Source: Bacteroidales bacterium
GTDB taxonomy: Bacteria > Bacteroidota > Bacteroidia > Bacteroidales > Paludibacteraceae
Direction of reading: 5' to 3'
Length of the DNA: 8,747 bases
Assembly (NCBI GenBank): GCA_900767595.1
Contig: CAAFZS010000004.1
Location: 1 to 8,747, forward strand
Shown one piece after another: positions 5,044 to 8,747 of the stretch (position 1 is its first letter; each line of letters begins with the position of its first letter). Below the pieces are notes generated by a model. The model worked only from the letters and a program-made list of their open reading frames with translations, did not search any database and was not told the origin of the DNA. Made by a program: the position numbers and the translations under genes.

Positions 5044-6989
5044 TAGAATTGGAAGTAAATGAAGGGTTGTTGTTCGGCAGAGATGAATTGGTAAATGACG
5101 GCTACCACAACAATGACGGCTATCATAATGGCCCACGTAGGCAGCATAGCAAAATTCAGTCGGTACCACCGCTTCCAACGCGTCGGCAACCAGTGGATAA
5201 TCATTCCCACTATGAAAACAATCATCACATACCGATACTCCCAAAGGAAATCGGGAATGATACTGCTATTCCACGCCCCGCCAATCTGCCCGACCATCTG
5301 CTTGGCCGTCTTCCACGCCTGCTCGTTCTCTAATGCCGGATCCAAGTTACTGCTCGAACGGAAAAACAATCGCGTGAAGGAGATGAAAGCGAAGGTTTGG
5401 GCAATGGCCCAAACTTTTGCGACCGCTTCGCTGAAGGACCGCTTCGCTGTAGGACCGGCTGCGCCTGTAAGACCGCTATCGCTGGAACGCCTTTCAGCCA
5501 TTCCCCCTTTCATCCTTTCAGCCAAATTATAGATATATCGAATGGCGGTGCCGACCCAGAGGATGAGGAACCAAACATAAGCGAGGTTCATCAGCGGAGT
5601 AGGGTAGTAGTGATGCCCGATAACCAGTCCTATGGTAAGAGCCGTCATCAACGCCATACGCAGATGCCAACCCATGATGCGCCAGAACTTATTGATAATC
5701 ATTCCAACCCCATTGAGTCCGCCCCAAATCATAAAGTTCCAACTCGCTCCGTGCCATAATCCGCCCAAGAGCATCGTGATAAACGAGTTCAGATTTGTAT
5801 AGAGCAACTTCCTGTGATTGGGACACAACCAAGCCACCACCATCACAATCGCCGCCAAACCCAAGATCACTCCCGACGCTACCCAACTATGCGTCAACAC
5901 CATCGCTATCAACGCAAAAAGGGCAATCCAGAAATAGGTACCAAAAGTGGCATTCCTATTGCCTCCCAACGGAATATACACATAGGTCTTCAACCAGCGC
6001 GACAACGACATATGCCACCTGCGCCAGAACTCTTGCGGGTTCTGCGCCTTATACGGCGAATCGAAGTTCTGCGGCAGATAGAAACCCATCAACATCGCTA
6101 CTCCAATCGCTATATCCGTATAACCCGAGAAGTCCGCATAGACCTGCATCGAATAAGTGAAGAGTGCCATCAAGTTCTCAAAACCCGTGAAGAGCGTCGG
6201 CGACTGGAAAACACGGTCAATAAAGTTCACCGCCAAGTAATCCGATAACACAATCTTCTTCGCCAATCCGTTCAGAATCCAGAAGATAGCCATACCAAAC
6301 TGACGCCTCGTCAAGTGCCACGGCTTATACAACTGTGGAATGAACTCACTCGCCCTCACAATCGGTCCCGCCACTAACTGCGGGAAGAAAGCAACATAAA
6401 ATCCGAAGTCCAAGATGTTCTTCACCGGCTCAATGCGATGGTGATACACATCCGACGAATACGAAATGACTTGGAAAATATAAAACGATATACCGACGGG
6501 CAAAATAATCTTATCCACAATATGCCAGTCCGTCCCAAATAAACTATTCACTACATCCGCCCCAAAATACGCATACTTGAAATAAGCTAATAACCCCAGA
6601 TCGATGATGATGCTTAGGCATAATAGCAGCTTTGCTGCTAGACCGCTTCGCTGGCAGACCGCTTCGCTGGCAGACCGCTTCGCTGAAGGACCGTCCTGCG
6701 GACTGAAGGATTGGTAGTGATGAATGGCTTTGGCAAGGTAGAAGTTACTGATGGTCACAAACACCAATATCCAAAGGAAAATACCACTCGTCTTATAATA
6801 AAAGAACCAACTGACAAAGAGCAAAAAGATATTTCTTAGATGCATGCGACCCCGACTACTCTTGCCCCGACCGATAATCAACGCAAACAGCGAAAAAACA
6901 ATAGCAAAGAAGGCCCAGAAATAAAACTGAGTAAACAACAACGGGTGCTGCGCATCAAAAGCGAATATGTAGTTTAATGCCTCCGGCAT
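5043..6989 (-). CDS. MBOAT-family membrane O-acyltransferase (AlgI/DltB-like)
   Basis: A 648-residue multi-pass inner-membrane protein of the AlgI/DltB branch of MBOAT. Members move acyl groups, usually acetyl, across the membrane for transfer to cell-surface polymers. Family marks are FFPQLVAGPIVR (201-212), a DFSGYTDIAIG segment (286-296), FWRRWHMSLSRWLKTYVYIPLGG (321-343) and LLGGLWHGASWNF (407-419), where H413 is the invariant catalytic histidine. The later family HG site reads GGLNG, with N426 in place of His. At 648 residues it is longer than the ~500 of AlgI, partly because of two repeat-derived hydrophilic inserts at about 93-120 and 495-533. It ends PFIYFQF. The start at 6989 lies 40 bp after the SGNH hydrolase gene, its likely periplasmic partner. 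The polymer acetylated cannot be told from the sequence. Confidence 0.9.
   Translation of the reverse strand: MPEALNYIFAFDAQHPLLFTQFYFWAFFAIVFSLFALIIGRGKSSRGRMHLRNIFLLFVSWFFYYKTSGIFLWILVFVTISNFYLAKAIHHYQSFSPQDGPSAKRSASEAVCQRSGLAAKLLLCLSIIIDLGLLAYFKYAYFGADVVNSLFGTDWHIVDKIILPVGISFYIFQVISYSSDVYHHRIEPVKNILDFGFYVAFFPQLVAGPIVRASEFIPQLYKPWHLTRRQFGMAIFWILNGLAKKIVLSDYLAVNFIDRVFQSPTLFTGFENLMALFTYSMQVYADFSGYTDIAIGVAMLMGFYLPQNFDSPYKAQNPQEFWRRWHMSLSRWLKTYVYIPLGGNRNATFGTYFWIALFALIAMVLTHSWVASGVILGLAAIVMVVAWLCPNHRKLLYTNLNSFITMLLGGLWHGASWNFMIWGGLNGVGMIINKFWRIMGWHLRMALMTALTIGLVIGHHYYPTPLMNLAYVWFLILWVGTAIRYIYNLAERMKGGMAERRSSDSGLTGAAGPTAKRSFSEAVAKVWAIAQTFAFISFTRLFFRSSSNLDPALENEQAWKTAKQMVGQIGGAWNSSIIPDFLWEYRYVMIVFIVGMIIHWLPTRWKRWYRLNFAMLPTWAIMIAVIVVVAVIYQFISAEQQPFIYFQF
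5389..5487. repeat. Array A: 14-bp-stem hairpin plus four GACC palindromic units, in frame in the MBOAT gene
   Basis: A hairpin at 5389-5420 (perfect core GTTTGGGC/GCCCAAAC, loop AATG, extended to 14 pairs with two G-T wobbles) is followed by units GACCGCTTCGCTGAAG (5421-5436), GACCGCTTCGCTGTAG (5437-5452), GACCGGCTGCGCCTGTAA (5453-5470) and GACCGCTATCGCTGGAA (5471-5487). Read on the coding strand, the unit cores are GCGAAGC twice, GGC-GCA-GCC and GC-GATA-GC: short palindromes with changed stems. They encode about residues 502-523 of the MBOAT protein, including GPTAKRSFSEAV, in a loop before the last conserved helix. The hairpin encodes the following AKVWAIAQTF. Confidence 0.8.
5490..5524. 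repeat. 11-bp direct repeat, 24-bp spacing, next to array A
   Basis: CCTTTCAGCCA occurs at 5490-5500 and 5514-5524, eight codons apart. On the coding strand it gives the tandem AERMKGG/MAERRSS. It adjoins array A and may belong to the same insertion or result from local slippage. Confidence 0.55.
6624..6708. repeat. Array B: 7-bp-stem hairpin plus four GACC palindromic units, in frame in the MBOAT gene
   Basis: The hairpin TAGCAGC-TTT-GCTGCTA (6624-6640) is followed by GACCGCTTCGCTGGCA twice (6641-6656, 6657-6672), GACCGCTTCGCTGAAG (6673-6688) and GACCGTCCTGCGGACTGAAG (6689-6708). The last unit's coding-strand core is GTCC-GCA-GGAC, a perfect 4-bp stem. The array encodes residues about 94-122 of the MBOAT protein, including GPSAKRSASEAV, in a hydrophilic loop ahead of the LLLCLSIIID helix. 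The order (hairpin, then GACC units) and orientation are the same as in array A. Confidence 0.85.
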
Positions 6990-6993
6990 ATTA

Positions 6994-7021
6994 GTGTAGA
7001 GTGTAGAGTTTAGAGTTTAGA
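6994..7021. repeat. Four tandem 7-bp repeats (GTKTAGA) filling the SGNH-MBOAT junction
   Basis: GTGTAGA (6994-7000, 7001-7007) and GTTTAGA (7008-7014, 7015-7021) occupy most of the 40-bp gap. Degenerate copies, GTTGAGA (7041-7047) and GTTAATA (7048-7054), lie in phase with each other inside the last codons of the SGNH gene, so its C-terminus may be repeat-derived. The sequence differs from the repeat at the next junction but the period is the same. Confidence 0.75.
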
Positions 7022-7029
7022 GAAGTCGT

Positions 7030-8244
7030 CTAGTTTGTGAGTTGAGAGTTAATAAAGTTTATTAATTCTGCGGCGACGAGGTCGGCACCTTTCTTCGTGA
7101 AATGAATTCCGTCCTCTCCTGCCAGTCCTTGCTCCTGCCACTGAACCATTGACCCCTCGCCGCCCATCACTTTATACAAACTCCAATAGGCTATCCCTTC
7201 CCTCTTGGCTAAGAATTGTAACTGATGGTCCATATACGGAACCATCGGGTTGGAAACCATCGTACCATGGTCGTTGATGAGCATATCACTCGGACCGATA
7301 AACAAAATCGTTGCCTCAGGTGCACAACGACGCAGATATCGTATCTGCTGACCCAACTGACGAACGGTTTTGGAGATATTTTTATGTTCCTCTACATTAG
7401 GCAAAGCGTTACCGCCGTACTGCATGATAATCAGCCTTGTGTTCGTCTGACGAAAATACTCCGTCAACTGCTTCTCGCTGATATTCGTGAACATCGTTCC
7501 CGAACAACCTCGCATTGGGATGTTATCCACATACACACCCGTCTCGCTCTCCATCGACAAACCATAGACATCGCCCTTCCCGTCGAGATAAACCATAGTG
7601 TCTTCTCGCGTTATCGTGATACTCGAGTCCGCCCACAACCGTAGGCGCGTGAACTGCCTATCCTTATATAAATACGGGTGAAGGGTGAGCATCAAGTGTT
7701 CGCTGCCGCTCACCAGACTATCATTCATCACCAGCACCTGTCCCATCACCCCGTAACGGTTATTCTCCTCCCTTCGCAGCGAACGCAGTCCATACACGAA
7801 ATAACGCCGCGGCCCGTTGCCACTGCTTACCTCACTGCCGTTCATCGACAGCGACTGCGCTAACGTATAGGTCGGTACCGTTTGCAAAACAGGTATCAGT
7901 CCTAATCCGCATCCGCCATACTGTTGCTGCCAATGGCGCCTGAGCGTCATCGTGATACGGTCTTGCTCAATCTGCGAGTCTCCGAAATGGACTACCCTCA
8001 CGGCTTGCGTCTTGGCTTGTTGTAAAGCGGCGAAGAAAGGAGCAAATATGCTATCGTTGACGCTATCCTCCACCGGCTCGGCTGAGGTGATGGACACAAA
8101 CGTGTCGAGGGTGTCAGCGGATTGCGGTTTCGGATGAACTAGAGAGTCTAGATGAACTAGATTTTCTAGTTTAGATAGAGAGAATAAGATACCTATCGCT
8201 ATCCATAAGAAAAGTACAATATGCAGGATTCGAAAGCGCTTCAT
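7030..8244 (-). CDS. Membrane-anchored SGNH/GDSL hydrolase, probable O-acetylation partner
   Basis: The 404-residue product starts at ATG 8244, inside the overlap ATGA with trkH. The open frame extends further upstream, but those codons overlie trkH. Residues 1-24 (MKRFR then a hydrophobic helix) form a signal anchor, followed by a low-complexity linker to about residue 65. The SGNH domain shows block I VVHFGDSQIE with nucleophile S90, block III QYGGNA with N279, and block V EDGIHFTKKG with D378 and H381, so the catalytic set is complete. Block II is less clear, perhaps MRGCSGT (244-250). Such periplasmic SGNH proteins work with MBOAT transporters (AlgJ/AlgX, PatB) to transfer or remove acetyl groups on envelope polymers. 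The MBOAT gene 40 bp downstream supports this. A free-standing esterase is the alternative. Confidence 0.85.
   Translation of the reverse strand: MKRFRILHIVLFLWIAIGILFSLSKLENLVHLDSLVHPKPQSADTLDTFVSITSAEPVEDSVNDSIFAPFFAALQQAKTQAVRVVHFGDSQIEQDRITMTLRRHWQQQYGGCGLGLIPVLQTVPTYTLAQSLSMNGSEVSSGNGPRRYFVYGLRSLRREENNRYGVMGQVLVMNDSLVSGSEHLMLTLHPYLYKDRQFTRLRLWADSSITITREDTMVYLDGKGDVYGLSMESETGVYVDNIPMRGCSGTMFTNISEKQLTEYFRQTNTRLIIMQYGGNALPNVEEHKNISKTVRQLGQQIRYLRRCAPEATILFIGPSDMLINDHGTMVSNPMVPYMDHQLQFLAKREGIAYWSLYKVMGGEGSMVQWQEQGLAGEDGIHFTKKGADLVAAELINFINSQLTN
8133..8171. repeat. CTAGA-rich direct and inverted repeats in the SGNH linker
   Basis: GATGAACTAGA occurs at 8133-8143 and 8151-8161, six codons apart. 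AACTAGA (8155-8161) is perfectly inverted as TCTAGTT (8165-8171) around TTT. The segment encodes the ENLVHLDSLVH linker directly after the membrane anchor, where the protein can tolerate change. Its TAGA-rich composition resembles the 7-bp repeats at the other end of the gene. Confidence 0.6.
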
Positions 8245-8747
8245 TTTTTCCACAAAGCGCGTGTGAAAAGTAACAATACCGTAAAGATTTCCAAACGACC
8301 AATCAACATCACAATCGTCATCCACCACTTACCGATTGTCGGGAACGGTGCCCATGACTGTAACGGGCCATAAGTGCCGATACTTACACCCACATTATTG
8401 ATGGCCGAAATGGATGCCCCAAAAGCATCTTGGAACTGTACCCCACATCCGCAGAACACCAGAATGGAGATAACAATAACTACGATATACCAAAGCATAA
8501 ACGCCATAATGTTACTAATCGTTTCATGACCCAACGGACGGTCATTGAGCATAATAGGCATCACTGCATTGGGATGGATACGACGCTTAAACTCCGCCAG
8601 ACCCGACTTGATGAAAATCAAAATACGTACCCATTTGATACCTCCCGAGGTACTACCGCTACATGCACCCGTGAACATCATAAAGAACACCACTACCCAC
8701 ATCAGCTGCGGCCACGTGGTGTAATCCGAGATGACATATCCGGTCGA
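8241..8747 (-). CDS. trkH: Trk/Ktr-type potassium uptake protein TrkH, C-terminal 168 residues
   Basis: The 5' part lies beyond the right edge. The fragment starts in the third pore loop, STGYVISDYTTWP, then has a transmembrane helix, the TGACSGSTSGGIKWVRIL signature (fragment residues 26-43), the cytosolic KRRIHPNAVMPIMLNDRPL segment, another helix, the fourth pore loop SAINNVGVSIG (113-123), and the final IGRLEIFTVLLLFTRALWKK. TrkH is the membrane subunit of a Na+ or H+ coupled K+ importer normally gated by the NAD-binding TrkA, not visible here. The fourth pore loop has GVS where E. coli TrkH has GPG. The TGA stop overlaps the ATG of the SGNH gene by 4 bp, implying coupled translation. Confidence 0.93.
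   Translation of the reverse strand, partial: STGYVISDYTTWPQLMWVVVFFMMFTGACSGSTSGGIKWVRILIFIKSGLAEFKRRIHPNAVMPIMLNDRPLGHETISNIMAFMLWYIVVIVISILVFCGCGVQFQDAFGASISAINNVGVSIGTYGPLQSWAPFPTIGKWWMTIVMLIGRLEIFTVLLLFTRALWKK

Noticed and set aside
5095..6248. Several plus-strand open frames of 99-145 codons opposite the MBOAT gene
   Set aside because: The MBOAT frame has full-length family motifs. The opposite frames are Pro/His/Arg-rich shadows.
5421..6708. CRISPR array
   Set aside because: The repeats are 16-20 bp, directly adjacent with no spacers, and lie within a conserved coding frame.
8245..8328. Upstream extension of the SGNH hydrolase to a start at 8328
   Set aside because: It would overlap trkH by 88 bp and place acidic residues before the membrane anchor. 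ATG 8244 gives MKRFR plus a hydrophobic helix and a standard ATGA overlap.

Overview
The window looks like chromosome from an uncultured or little-studied member of the Bacteroidales (phylum Bacteroidota). The evidence is a large repetitive surface protein ending in a type IX secretion (T9SS) sorting domain, a promoter matching the Bacteroidota pattern TTTG-N20-TAnnTTTG, mostly Shine-Dalgarno-free starts, and an MBOAT protein ending in the PFIYFQF-type tail I associate with this phylum. No phage, plasmid, CRISPR, tRNA or rRNA signal was seen.

Layout. (1) Positions 1-3548, plus strand: a two-gene unit. It holds the 3' part of a repeat-built secreted adhesin-like protein (open at the left edge), then, 14 bp later and behind an unusually good Shine-Dalgarno sequence, an outer-membrane protein with a signal peptide, a DSI-rich coiled coil and a predicted beta-barrel. 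A strong terminator closes the unit. (2) Positions 3611-4110: rpsO (ribosomal protein S15) as a single-gene unit, with a promoter embedded in TGCAAA repeats, a structured leader of about 110 nt, and a terminator that is an inverted near-copy of the preceding one. (3) Positions 4148-8747, minus strand, read right to left: trkH (3' part, K+ uptake), an SGNH/GDSL hydrolase overlapping it by 4 bp (ATGA), an MBOAT O-acyltransferase, and nadC. The SGNH and MBOAT proteins form a plausible envelope O-acetylation pair of the AlgI/AlgJ or PatA/PatB kind. trkH and nadC are housekeeping genes that share the transcription unit.

The most unusual content is not a gene. The MBOAT gene carries two in-frame arrays of a 16-bp repeat (unit GACCGCTTCGCTGAAG) at 5421-5487 and 6641-6708. 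Each array is flanked on the same side by a larger perfect hairpin. On the coding strand each unit contains a mini-palindrome with a short loop: the GCGAAGC mini-hairpin five times, and variants with changed but still paired stems and GNA-type loops. The arrays encode matching peptides (GPTAKRSFSEAV and GPSAKRSASEAV) in two loops of the membrane protein. They resemble coding-tolerated palindromic elements such as those of Rickettsia, but I do not recognise this family. Separately, the two inner junctions of the minus-strand operon are filled by four-copy 7-bp tandem repeats of different sequence, and an 8-bp repeat overlaps the nadC stop codon.
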